Source: Prinsepia uniflora
Lineage: Eukaryota; Streptophyta; Magnoliopsida; Rosales; Rosaceae
Length of the DNA stretch: 64,000 nt
Direction of reading: 5' to 3'
Assembly (NCBI GenBank): GCA_032719365.1
Contig: CM064861.1
Location: forward strand, 75,388,863 to 75,452,862
The translations under genes were made by a program, and so were the position numbers. This document shows, piece by piece, positions 44,690-57,119 of this stretch; position 1 is the stretch's first letter; each line of letters starts with the position of its first letter. The notes below the pieces were generated by a model. The model saw only the letters and a program-made list of their open reading frames with translations, made no database searches and was not told the origin of the DNA.

Positions 44690-45480
44690 TTAGGAGTCGA
44701 GTATTTCGAGGCAATCCTCGTTGGGCTTCTGCGCAGAACCGGGTCTACGGAGAGAGGGGGTGAACCACTCATGGGAATTTCTTTTCGCGTTGAATGGTGT
44801 AGAGATGCTGGATTGGTCTGAGTGAAATGGGTCATAGGCTATGGTCGATCCCTAGATGGTCGGATCAGGAAGCACATGGGCCTTTTTGACTAAGAATGCA
44901 GGTGTGTCACTAGTAGAAGATTGCTACTAGTCAGTGTAAATGGGTTCCATTTTAGGCCCAAGAACCTTTCTTCTGATCAATGCGATTGTGAGGCAGGCAG
45001 ACCAGATTTCTCCTAAACTGTTCTTTTCTATGCCTCTTTTGAGGACTTCATATTTTCTTCCAGCGATGACCAATGTTAGAAGGTTATTTCGCCATGATAT
45101 TCATATTGGCGACATTATTATTTCAGTAGTTAAGTGGACAATGGTCCCAGATAAACTCAAGTTGGGATCAGGATATTTGCACAAAATCACAAAGATGGTA
45201 TTCCGACTTGATAAGCCATGAACCACGCTTGGTTGGTATCTTCTGAATACCAATCATTTGGTGAGAAAATCTGGTCTGTATAGAAAATGAGAGTACGAAT
45301 ACTGGAATGTAGAAGTACTGAAATTGAATAACAACTGAAATTAGAAGTACATGGAGTAAATTATTTTCGTCGCATTTCAATCCCGTATCAAGTAAGAAAT
45401 TCCAACAATCATCAACTGAAATGAATATCAATCAGAAATCATGTTATAAGATGGCAGAGCATTCAAATACGACGATGAGA
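44690..45480. other. Unassigned region
   Basis: More GC-rich than its surroundings at 44700-44880. A plus-strand open frame at 44940-45221 has no recognisable domain. A short inverted pair, ACTAGTAG (44909-44916) and CTACTAGT (44924-44931), lies within it. Confidence 0.4.
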
Positions 45481-45519
45481 CATCGACAAGGAGTTTGAAT
45501 CCCTCACTGATCATGACAT

Positions 45520-45850
45520 GAGTTGGCAGTCGGAATGATTTTCCGTACAAGCGGTAGTCGGAATGGCTTTCCATGGACCGGTAGTCGCAGACTATACGTG
45601 AGTCGGTAGTCAGAATGACTTTCCGTGAGTCGGTAATTGATAATATTAACCTTTATGACACTAGAAGGTCATAAATAAGGTTAATCTTCCGCAAGTCTCG
45701 GCAGAAAGCCCATGAATTGATTAGTCGGAATGAGGACAACCCTTATGACACTCATTGGTCAGAAAGTGGGTTCATGCAGGGAAATGTAGGCAACCATTAT
45801 GACACTGTTAGTCAGGAAGATGGTTAGAGCGGTTGCATAAATGTCTCAAA
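45520..45850. repeat. Imperfect short repeats (GGTAGTCGGAATG and TTATGACACT)
   Basis: GGCAGTCGGAATGATTTTCC, GGTAGTCGGAATGGCTTTCC and GGTAGTCAGAATGACTTTCC lie in tandem-like order at about 45524-45625. The phrase (C)CTTATGACACT or CATTATGACACT recurs three times at 45650-45810. Confidence 0.7.
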
Positions 45851-46109
45851 GAGGTGAGAAGAGAAGTTGCATCTTGATTTTCTAAGTCGAAAGTAAGTAT
45901 TTAAATCTTGCTAGTTTTAATAATTGAGATCAAAATTGACATTACAAATTCGTAATTAATTAACTCCTCCTCTTACAACTCTGTCGCATCTCTCAACTCC
46001 TTTCTATCATGATTACGGTTTGATTTTTATTAACTACTTAATTAAAGAAAATTCTAAAAAAAGAGATTATACATATTAAGTACTTACTTCATTTGTACGA
46101 GAACAAAAT

Positions 46110-46421
46110 TTATAATCGCATTGTAGTGTTATATATATGTAACCACAAAGTGTAGCAGTCGTGAACTAGGGTAGTTAGGGTACTAGCTCCGTGACATATG
46201 ATCACAAATGATGCCATAGCTATTTGGATCCAACAACGAGAACGTAATTCCCCCTCCCCCCCCTCTTCCCCTTCACCTGGCCACCTGGCAAACCGGCTAA
46301 TCATTGATAATAAATTGATGAAAAATACAAAGAGAAGCATGCAAATGCGTAGAAGCCAAGGCAATGAATGAAGTGCTGGCTGGACTGCTAAGTGCCAGAG
46401 CCTAGCTAGATCCTTCGCCAT
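46110..46421 (-). CDS. Possible small membrane-protein gene (hypothetical)
   Basis: A 103-codon minus-strand frame whose ATG sits in a good plant start context (AAGATGGCG). A TATA box (TATATAAAAG, sense, near 46622-46613) lies about 190 bp upstream, and two very short upstream frames (12 and 3 codons) precede the start. The protein has one clear hydrophobic segment (LLRICMLLFVFFINLLSMI, about residues 23-41), a Glu/Gly-rich stretch, and a second mildly hydrophobic segment. I recognise no family. It lies in the least transposon-rich part of the window. The G-run in the middle and the lack of known relatives make chance open frame quite possible. Confidence 0.3.
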   Translation of the reverse strand: MAKDLARLWHLAVQPALHSLPWLLRICMLLFVFFINLLSMISRFARWPGEGEEGGEGELRSRCWIQIAMASFVIICHGASTLTTLVHDCYTLWLHIYNTTMRL

Positions 46422-46612
46422 CTTAATTATATATACATATTAATTAATAGACAGTTGAAGTAATTAAGCAATAATTGGCCATCACTATTTTGTGATGCTT
46501 ACTACAAGGGACCGATTAAGAGAATATGAAACAAGAAGAATACAACCAGAGGGAATATCTATGAGCAACAGCAACACCTGTATGTACGTGTACAAGGCTA
46601 GCCAGCTACCTG

Positions 46613-46622
46613 CTTTTATATA
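46613..46622 (-). promoter_or_regulatory. TATA box upstream of the hypothetical small gene
   Basis: The minus strand reads TATATAAAAG, followed at normal distance by unstructured leader. Confidence 0.4.
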
Positions 46623-46699
46623 CACATACATGCATATATATATATATAAGGTATTGACAAGTCAAGTCAACAAGTTTAATTATATGTTTAATATTTAGC

Positions 46700-48825
46700 T
46701 ACGCTTTTGACTTCACTTGTTGAGCTAAGTACAACTCCAATGGTCCAAAAATGGAAGAAAATATCTAGATATTGAAGGAAACCATATCATTGAACCGGTG
46801 TTTAATTAGATGAGAATAAATGAAATATTTTCAACGTGCGCATTCAATGAAGAAAACATTTGGTCCACAATAAAAGGAGGAAAATCAAACATTTGTTCCA
46901 CGTTTTTTTTTATTTCTTTATAAATGCATTCAACATTTTCTTTCATTTTGTCAATTTTAAAAATATTTAATAATTTAAAAGGTAGAAATTAACCAAATAT
47001 ATATATATATATATATTCATTCATTCGTATCTAATATCCTAAAGTAATAATTAACCCTGATTAAGAATAATATTTCCTCATTTTATTCTAAGTACTTTAT
47101 ATATCAATTGAACTTGTTAACCATGGTTGACTTCCAGGACACATGACAAGTCATGAGAATAATGGTAAACATCACCCCAATTGTTAGTGGTGATCAAAAT
47201 CGGACTTTTTGGACAACTTCTAGCTTGTCATGTGATTTTACATTTTTAATTTTCATCGATTATAAGATATGTATGAAAGATGAATAAATAAAGAATGAAT
47301 ACTAATAAGAAAATAGAGGAACAATATATATACAATTGTTATTCAAGACGAAAAAAGAGAGTTCATCAAAACCTCCACAAATGTAGATAAATTTTGGCCA
47401 CTCATCTCGTAACTTTGCCGACACACTAACTTAAATTGCCACACGAAAGATCTGTTTTGTAATTATTAAGGATATCGATACTTCCAATACTGTAGTCGGC
47501 GACACAAGAGAATGAAGAGTCAATCCCTTAGCAAAAAAGCATATGGCGTGACAAAAAAAGGAAATGATTTTGGAAGGATACTAGTGGATCATCACCAAAA
47601 CAGAGGAGTACGTGGGCGAAAAAGGAGATTCGTGAAAAATATAGGATTAGAGAATCCAATTCAAGGAAATCACCTTTGAAAATGATGCGGGCGAAAAAGC
47701 CTCAAAAAATCAAGGTCGTCGAATAGAAAAGAATTGTTTTAAGTAAACGTTGATAGTCACCAAGTCCAAAATTTCTTCTTTCTAAAGTGTTTGGTTAACA
47801 AAAGAATGCATATGGTCTCAACTTCGACCATACCTTGAGGATAGCTAAATCACCCGAAAAAGGAGGAAGGAAATCCGTGGAAATAAGCTAGGTATGAAAA
47901 ATGAGGCACGTATGTCGAAATGCGAAATCAGGTTGAAAGACACTTACCAAAAACAAAAAAAAAACATTTTTTCCATGAAAACAACCACAACTGTATGTGG
48001 TAGTAATTGGAAAAAGGGAGGTTTTATACAGGAAATTTGATTTGCTTCTTCATACGAAAAATGGAGGTTTTAGCAATAGAAGTAATAGTAAGAGTGACGA
48101 GGATAAAGATCTCGCATAAGAAAAAAGTTATACATCCTGAGAGAAGAATAAAAGAAGGGTTATATTTTTTGCTTCCTAAACTGTCGGGAGGTTCACTATG
48201 ATTAGGCAGTACAGAAACTACAACAAGTTACACAATCTCAATTTCGAGGTGTTAGTCTAACCAACTCAGGTAACCAAAAACATCCTTTGAAGTAACCGCC
48301 AAAATTCACTTTAACCGAGAGCGTAACTGATTGAAAAAACCTTGCTAAAATGCTTTTAGATATCCCAAGTCTCCAAAAGAACGAGTTCGTTAGCCGATTA
48401 TAGCGTAGCAATTTTATAAACCTTTGATCCAAAAGGATTCAACTCGAACTTCTAGAACAATTTCGGAGATCTCGTCTCCCAAGTAAATTATCAACGAGCC
48501 TATCGCTTAAAAGCGAATTTACCACGTACATTATCGAATAACTCATTCACACCACTCATTCGAGTCCTAAACTAGTAAAAACCATATGAACTTGAAATTC
48601 GAAGGAAAAAAAACTAGTTAACTCGTAAGTAAAAAGGTAATATACTAACTCGAAACTTTTTTCCAACTCGTGACAACTCATGGCCAGGTTGCATGTGGGT
48701 AAGATATGACGTCAAGTAACGATCCTAACTATTCGAGGAGATGATCTGGCATGGAAATTAGGATGTATGATCATCACGTGTTCGAAAACTAACAACACAT
48801 CCTAAAACTATGCTCTACTACCAAA
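46700..48825. other. AT-rich region; its right end is probably the interior of an old LTR element
   Basis: No gene was recognised. Because a decayed primer site abuts the LTR at 48826, the sequence to its left was once the interior of that element, but no coding motif survives. Confidence 0.4.
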
Positions 48826-51304
48826 TTCACACACCCCAATCCAAAAAGTTCGCTAAGAATCTAGGATCGAGGCACGCTGGCCGTCATCTGGATGGTGACA
48901 TCCAGATGATTGAAGTCGATTAAATAAAAATGTTGTGTTTTAGGAGGTCGAGTGAAACATAAGCAGCGATAACCGATTACATTTCACTGCGACAGTGGAA
49001 GTATGGAGCATAAACACCTAATGATAATCATACATTTAAGTAACTACATGCGTTACATGATTTCCACCTCGTCACTCCAATCTTCGGAGTGAATGTTAGA
49101 GCAACCATCGAAGCCTCCTCAAAATACGTGAAATACCACCAAGACCCGAGGGATTCAAAAACCAAGGGTGAGTAGATTCAGTAAAACATTTCAGTGTAAA
49201 ACCACAAATAGTAAAATATGCTTTAACCCCGCAGTTTTACAGAACGGTTGCAAACAATAGACCTTAACTTGCACATCTTATGAGAAATATCAAGAAAATA
49301 ATAAATGATCAAGTGAGTCATGCCAAACAAAAATGCAACACAAGTCAACCCACTAAACACATGCTCATAAGTCACACAAGTCATACTCATATGATAGGCT
49401 TGGGTATCTAAGTTGCTAGCATACCACGGCCACGTGAAGGACTGGGTGCTAAGCACCATCATCACGAGTCCCCTAGAGCTCGGGGATAGGATTTGTGCTA
49501 TTTCCTAGTATTGCGAGCAGTGCAGGTGAACGATAATGTGGAAGACTGGTATGTGGCCATACAGACATGTACAAGATACCAGCGACTCCTGAAGTGGGTT
49601 TTAACATCACTATCTCATAATGTCCCATGGACTAATACACACTAACTGTCATTAATGAAGCTATCTAAATATGAAAATGCAACAAATAACTCAACCATTT
49701 TATATGGAAGATACATAATCAAGCAACATCCCAAATAAGCATGCAAGAATGGTACCAAAAGATAAGCAATCATAACATGCTCGGTATAATTATCATAAAA
49801 TGACCAATCGATGTATAAGACATCATGAATTTAACCAAACTATAATGCTCAGAAAGTAACTTAGGATAATCATCATAAAATGTGCAAGAGAAAACATCAT
49901 TATGTAAATAGGTTTTTAAAAAAGGGTACACTCATATACTAATCGGGCAATCAAAGTCACCCGAGAATCAAATGAACATGAACCTCAAGTGAATCTAACC
50001 CTAGGAAAACCATTCACAAAGGTTATAAATGACCCGCAAGTCAAATCCTGAGTCAATAGGGCCCAAAATAGGGCTTAGAAACACTTAACGCGAACCAAAA
50101 CATGCTCAAAACTGTCAGATACACCTCAAAAACAAGTCTAGGCACCGATGTGGGCAGTGAAATAACCCCACGCTCAGTCATGCACCATCCGTGCCTCCAG
50201 CTGTCAGCGGGAGGTTGCACCCCCAGTCAAGCGCCCTCACTCGCGGGCGTGCACCTCCACTTGTTTGCCACACACCACACGCCTGCAAGTGCAGCCACAC
50301 ACCACACGTGCGCGTTTTATGTTCCAAATGCGCCATACCGGCGAGAATATTCCCTAAAATATTCATGGAATATTTCATTAATTGACCTTTAAGGCTAACG
50401 GTTTACTAATTGTTGACTAACGACAGACCACCATCGTTGGCACTTTGCTAGAGGCGATAGCTAGACTGCCGCCACCACCGCCGTCTACGATCATCTAAAT
50501 CCCTTTTTATGTGTCCAAACTTTTGCATGCAGATATTCTATCTAAATATGCTCGGTGCGAGATTAATGAAAATCATACTTTTAGGACAAGAATCTACCTT
50601 CTTTGGTCGTTATGACGCTAGGAAAGTCTCGATTTTGCAGCTCCGGCAGCTGTCGACTCTGTCGTACCTTGCTCGAATTCAACATGCAACTAATGGAAAC
50701 AGAAGCTCTCAACAACAAGATTATAATGGTCTAAGTTACATGGCCCAAGGTCCCTTGAAATGAGCTAAATTGTGATGGATCGAAATCGAGTCGTTCTTGA
50801 GTCGACATCAATTCAAGTGAGAAATTCGTTCTTAAGTAGTTGCAAGCTTCGCCACTCAGACCAGGAGCTTCGCAGAGCCCAGGTGAAGTCCAAGACTACG
50901 ACCAAAAGCTCCTAGAGCAAAACATGGAAAAAGCACGATCGTGGCTTCTCATGTAGCAATCAGAAGAAAATGATAGGAGGAGATATCTCGAACTAAAACA
51001 CGAGTCGACTAGTAGTGGCAACAGAGTGATAGATCAATAGTCGCAGTAAGGTTGTGTAGAGGGTGAGATGACAGTGGCCATCACCGATTCGGTGGGTGGT
51101 CATCGAACTCTCTTTCAACTCAATTCGAGGGTGAGAGAAAGAGAGAGGTGTGGGTTGAGAGTGTGCTTGTGATAAATGAGGTTGCAAAGATTAAAGGGTA
51201 CATGAGGCCCACGAGTACCCACGAAATGAGGCCCGAGCACATTTCATTAAGGATAGTTTGGTAATTTCTTAAATTCTGAGTTCACATTTACGGGACGAGA
51301 TGTA
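48812..51304 (-). repeat. Old Tekay-like LTR with decayed primer site
   Basis: The left boundary reads TGCTCTACTACCAAATT (a decayed tRNA-Met site) then CACACACCCCAATCC, matching primer site plus LTR end of A and C. The right end GGGACGAGATGTA (51304) is a decayed GGGACGGGTCGTTACA. Interior parallels with the A LTR include the GGTGAGTAG segment near 49167, the CTAGAGCTCGGGGATAGG region near 49475 and the GC-rich CACGCGC-like block near 50220-50310. About 2.48 kb, much more diverged than the other LTRs. Confidence 0.65.
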
Positions 51305-52535
51305 TCAATTATCACTTACAAGTGGAGTCAAAACCAAGTGTTATTTTACTTGGGACTGTATTTATAGAAGGGGAAAAACAAAATCATGTTAATTTGCGTT
51401 TGTTCTCTGGGTTATTCAATCTTTTACATGTTGAAAAATCAAATGCTTTGTCATCAATATTTCCTCTAAAGAAAAGTCCTTATCTAGACTTCTAAAATAA
51501 TAAGTTGATAAAATAGTTGAAATAATACAACAGTCCAGATGAGAAGGAAGCGGCAGTTCCTAATGCATACCTTTTTTGACTATTACGTACTGGATTTGTT
51601 GGCAGTGGCAAGTGACTAATTACTCAGGTAGAAGTTGTAAATCTGAAATTTTGGGAATATAATATAAAATGGTTGGGAGTTGCAATTAGATAAAGTGTTC
51701 TAAATTTCTCAAATGTGACATATCTTGCAGTTTTGAATTGAATTTTAGGGGCCTTCTTGTCCTTGGGTTGGAAGGAATCTTTGTGTTCAAAGAAACCAGA
51801 TGCACAAACATGATTGCGTGAACCGGACAGAAATAATAAAAAAATTATATATATAATATATAATTTGATTTTCGGATAACCCAAGGACAAGATTTTGGAC
51901 TGAATTTGTTAATAGTGGAGTGGTCAAGACTCAAAGCCAAATGACGTAGAATTCCAAAATGGATGCAAGCGGCATCTTTAAACTCAGCAACAAACAAAAG
52001 TTGGGGTATAAACTATCTATTTTAAGTAACTAAATTCACACCAACTGGGAGTTGGACTTGGAAGGTGTCAAATTATTTCGTTATTCATTTGTTCTGTTTT
52101 TCTGACTCTGAATTTCAAGTCCGGAGAGTCCGAAGCTTCCGTCCCATAGTCGCTAAAATAAAAAATAAAACATAAAAAAAATAAAACAATCCTGATATCA
52201 GGGGTGACAAACCGAGGGCTACAGGTCAATTGGCGACGAAAGTGGGGAGTCAGGTTTGAAATGGCGGCGCTATGTATATCTAATTCTCTATGCGTGCTTT
52301 CATTGAGAATACACTACTCAATTACCAGTCCTCCTCCCAATTGCTTGTAAATGGGCCTGTCTTATCTTTCAATAGGTGCCCGCTTTCCACAGGTTAGAGG
52401 GTAAAGAAAGCCCAAATGAATATGGACTTTTCCCCTATTTTCTTTTTCCTTATAACTCACTCCAGATGCTCTGCTCAACTTCAAGTTTAATCTAATCAAT
52501 AAAATATTGAACAAACTACATAAATGATAAAGGTT
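51305..52535. other. Unassigned AT-rich region
   Basis: No gene or repeat was recognised with confidence. It may be low-copy sequence. Confidence 0.4.
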
Positions 52536-52660
52536 TTTTTAGTCAGAATGCACCCTGAACAATTAAATTTGTCTCAAAGTGCACCTCGAACTCATTTTTG
52601 AGTCACATTGCACCCTAAACTCCCATTTTCGTTCCAAATAATTCTTTTCCGTCTAAGAAT
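52536..52660. repeat. DNA-transposon-end-like repeat (TGCACCCTGAAC type)
   Basis: Three imperfect copies of a unit like AATGCACCCTGAAC / AAGTGCACCTCGAAC / ATTGCACCCTAAAC about 35-40 bp apart. This resembles the repeated GTTCAGGGGGCATTTTG motif at the right end of the Mutator-like element (18310-18383). No partner end was identified. Confidence 0.4.
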
Positions 52661-53679
52661 GTTAAATGAAGGGGTAAATTGGTCTACTTGAACATGTAAG
52701 ATTATAAAATTAAAATGAAGATTATGTGGCAGCTGAGTTGGCTTATTAATTCCTCCAAATTCAAACGACAAGTCATGTTCTTCTTCTTTGTTCCAAAAGC
52801 ACACACTCACGACGACAAGCAGAGAAGACAACAAGGTTGTTCCTCGATGGCAAGGCAAGTAGATTTCTCGTGGTCCACAAGGGTGGTTGTGGTAATTAAC
52901 TATATCGCAAAGCTCTCATAGCTCCTAATGCCAATTGTTAGGGCCCGTCCCAATCCCCCCGGGATCAACGAGGAACACTCCTGATCCCGTCTGTCAGACT
53001 AGGGAAAATTAAAACCTTAAGCCTTCCGGCTTCCAGAGTACGCCAGGATCCGGAGGAGGTATGTGATGTCTCGGTCTCTGCTACAGTCTGCACCGTATTC
53101 AACACGAAGGGTATTGAAAACAGAAAGACTGTGAGTGCATAAAAAGCAATAGTTCGTAAATACATTTTATAAAGACCTTTATACCCTTCACTAAAAAGCA
53201 TGCATGCATAGGAAAACTATTAATCAACCCACATATGTTTCAATAACCAAATCCATACGGGCCCCTGCCCAAAACCATTAACAGAAATCTAGAACATAAT
53301 AAACATATGTGGGATCTCAGCCCAAATCCATTTATCAATCATAAAACACAATTTCGCAAACCAATTGAAATCATGTTTATCATAATTCATATAACCAATC
53401 CTGTCACAGTATCTAGAGCTACGCGCGTGATACCCAAGGTCTCAAAGCCCAAGTCTCCCAAGGGTCCACCCAGGTCAATGTCAGTAGATCAATGACCCTC
53501 CCTAGGGATTATAATCCATAGCCTTTCTGAGAGTAAGGAACCCAACGGGGGTGACTCCACTCAGTCAGTGCTCCGTGTCTACTCCGAGATCCACCTAGGC
53601 CAATGACCCTCCCCGGAGGAGATAATTCATATATAAAGGATGGTATACGAAAAACCATTCGAAAACATTCTCAAAACCT

Positions 53680-54090
53680 TTCAAAGGTTCATGCCCGGTC
53701 CCCATAAACCGTCATGAACCATGAAAACCTTTTAAGGGTTCATGCTGGTCCCCATAAACCGTCATGAACCTTAAAAACCTTTCAAGGGTTCATGCCGGTC
53801 CCTATATGTAAGGACCCGTCCCGAAAATTAGGGTTAAGACAGTGATTAAGATAAAGGGTATTTTCGGTTTTTCTTTTTGGGTTGTCAGACGGGAGCAGGA
53901 TTTACCTCGGTTTTCGGGGTGGAACCGGGGTGGGTCCTGACACTATAAACCATCATGAACCTTAAAAACCTTTCAAGGGTTCATACCGATCCCCATAAAC
54001 CGTCATGAATCATAAAAACCTTTCAAGGGTTCATGCTAGTCCCCATAAACCGTCATGAATCATAAAAACATGTCTCCATAAACCGTCATG
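53680..54090. repeat. 50-bp tandem array with internal inverted repeats
   Basis: About six to seven units of 50 bp, each with AGGGTTCATG and CATGAACC arms around GGTCCCCATAAACCGT. The array is interrupted by the 136-bp element. Confidence 0.85.
53807..53942 (+). mobile_element. 136-bp miniature LTR with target duplication
   Basis: Starts TGTAAGGACCCGTCCCG and ends GGGGTGGGTCCTGACA. CTATA flanks both sides (53802-53806 and 53943-53947). The first 40 or so bases match the 5' end and the last 95 or so match the 3' end (GTCAGACGGGAGCAGG segment) of the multi-kilobase Tekay-type LTRs here. The middle is absent. Confidence 0.85.
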
Positions 54091-56486
54091 AACCATAAAT
54101 CCATTTATGGGTGACACGACCTACCCTCAATCCCCCGGGATTAAGGGCTAAGTCATTCTCCCGTCTAACTTACACGTGACACGAAGGCTAAACCGACGTT
54201 CAACCTCCATGTGACACGTAAATCAAACAAGGGATCCCAAACAAACCGTTCAAAAATTCCAGACTTCCCAAAGCGCGCAGAATCTATTGTGGTTCACGTC
54301 TGTGATGTCTTTGTCTCTCCCTATCAACAGCCCGCAACGCAACAACCTAGAGGGTATCGAAAATACAGAAAGATTGTGAGGGGACAAAAATAAAGGATAA
54401 GTACTGAAAACAGGTTATAATAAAAGTACATTTATACCATCCGTTTAAAAACCAATGCATGCATAATCAATTCATGTCAGAAAACCATTTCATATTCTTT
54501 ACGAAAACCGAACTTATTTCCTTTTTTCTCAAATCTCGGGCCTCCGCCCAAAACCATCAAAATCCATAACATCCAGGTCATTTCCCAAAACATCGGAAAA
54601 TCATCATTGAAAACCATGATTATCCAGTTCTCATCGAAATCCAAAGCACATTTAAAAACACATTTCCATCCATCGAACCTGCTGGATCTATCCAAGTCTT
54701 TAAACTCCCGAGTCTTTAAACTTAATCCAGACCTCAATATAATCCGAGTCTTTAAACTCCCGAGTCTTTAAACTTAATCCAGACCTCAATATAATCCTAG
54801 TCTTTAAACTCCCGAGTCTTTAAACTCAATAGGCCTACGGAGGAAATATCAATATCCGAGTCTTTAAACTCCTGAATCTTTAAACTCAATCCGGGTCTTT
54901 AAACCCAATAACCAGATCCAGCAAATCCAATCCAAAAACCATTTTAAAATCATTTACAAAGCCATGTCCAAATCCGAATTCGAAATCACCCTTTCGAATT
55001 CCAAACCGAATCCGAAATCAGCATCCCGAATCCAAATCCAGAATCTTATTCATCATCCATTCCCAAATCTGAATCCAAAACCATCATTCCGTAAGCTGGC
55101 ATCCGGAATAATCATTCCGAACCCAAATCCGGAAATCCACTTTCAAGTTCTAAAACCGAATCCCGAATCGTCATCAGGAAATCCGTTTCCAAAACCCGAA
55201 TCACGTTTATCAAAACCACTTTTCTGAACTGGGCTTCAAGCCCGAAATCACTTTTCCAAAATCCCTTTTAAACCATTGAAATCAAATCATATTTCAAATC
55301 CCGAAATTAAATCATCAAAGTCATGGTCAAATCACAACATAATCGAAATCTCGTAAAACGTGCAAATAAGTCATTTTCTCGAAATACTTGCCAACCCGTA
55401 AATCATTAATATCAATTCACAAATATAGAAATCACGTATAGAAAATGTATAAAAACATATATGCATGCATCATAAGTTCAAAAGCATAGTCCACTCACAG
55501 ACCATTACGCTGTTGCCTCGATACGCGCGCACTTATGCTGTTCTCGGCTAATCCGCTATCACCGGTTTTCCCGAACCTGTTCAAATCCCATAATAAGGTC
55601 ACTAATTACTTCATAAAGCTTATACTAAAGCCCCGTAAGTTTTCCCGAATTTTAACTATTTTTAACCGAGCCCTAAAACCTTCGAACATCCCGAAACATA
55701 TCGAGACGATGTCTGATCGACTCGAAACCAGTGCCAAAATGTTCGTTACATCGATTTCATCATTTCACATGTTGACAACTTCCCCAGAATAGGCCCCACG
55801 TTCCGCCCAAAAGGGCTGCGTGTGGGAGCCACGCGCTCAACACAATCGTCGTCTACCTCGGGTAAACCCGGTCCAGACTGGTTCGGTCCAGCCCAAATCG
55901 GTGTGGCCGATTTTCAACCATTTCTCAATCATTTTCACTCCTTTAAATCCCATTAGCTTCGTCCTACTCTACTCCCTCGATCTAACCATTAAAATCTGGA
56001 AATTAAGTACAAAACCTTACCTCTCAATCAACGTGCAAAACTCGAACTGGCCCCCCTCTCTGGTTCCACGATTCCGGCCATCGTAGCCCTTGATTTCGAT
56101 GCCAAACAGTCCCTAGGATCGTCCAAAAAAACTCCTAAGCATCAATCGTAAGTAACACCACCTAAACCTCAAGTTACCATTTGTATAGAAAACTTACCAC
56201 GTCACGGGTTCTATGGCCACCGTCCACGGCAGGCCTCAAACTTGGTTTCGATCGACTTGATAAGCTGTCCTAAACATCCTTCTTGTAACCAATACGATCT
56301 TCTCTTGTCCCAAAGACCAATTGCCATTTAACTGAAACAGGGCACCTAATCCTCTCTGTTTTCCCCAGTCCTCAAACCACCGTCCACGACGGCTCGACTT
56401 CTTGCCACCAACCTACTCCTCTCACCTTCCTCCATCATTTTCCTTTAGACCATACCTACAACTGATCAGGTTTGAGAGGGTCAAGT

Positions 56487-56809
56487 TGTCAAGACCCGAC
56501 TCTCCTCGGTCAGGACCCGACTCATCTAGCACCATATTGTCCGCTTTGGGCCTCCCCCTCACGGTTTTGTTTTCGGGAGCTCATGGTGCAAACTTCCCAG
56601 GGGGTCACCCATCATGAAATTGCACCAGCGTCAACTCGCTTAACTTTGGGGTTCCAATCCCCCCCAAAGCCACTTGAGCTCCCAAAAGGCCTAGTGCTAG
56701 ATAGGTGTGTGCCTACACCTTTAAGGCACACCACCATGCTCTCCCAGACCATTCCCCCTCGCAGGAATATGGGATTGTTCACCGTTCCCTCCAGGACACG
56801 GGTCTTACA
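56487..56809 (-). mobile_element. Solo Cassandra LTR
   Basis: 323 bp; sense TGTAAGACCCG (56809) to GGGTCTTGACA (56487). Target duplication CAAGT is at 56482-56486 and 56810-56814. The 5S-like part (about 56655-56586) keeps AAAGTTAAGCG and GATGGGTGACCCCCTGGGAAG in sense. Confidence 0.93.
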
Positions 56810-57119
56810 CAAGTTCTCACAATCATCTCTGTCTCTGTTTCCTCTCCCTCGCAAAGCAGTCACCAAAACACACACACACAACACGATTCCATTATTTAAA
56901 ATCAAAGAGGCGGTTTTCCAAGGTTCCATACCCTTCGAGACAGGGGACAAATGTCCCAATACAAGTGGGCACAATTCCCCAAAACAACCACATGTCCAAT
57001 TGTAATAGGGTACAGCAAAAAGACCAAATTGCCCCTGCTCTTGCAAAATTACCATTTTGCCCTTGGTAGGTTTAGACCTAAATCCGAACTTACCGACTCC
57101 GATGATAGCATGCCGCCTG

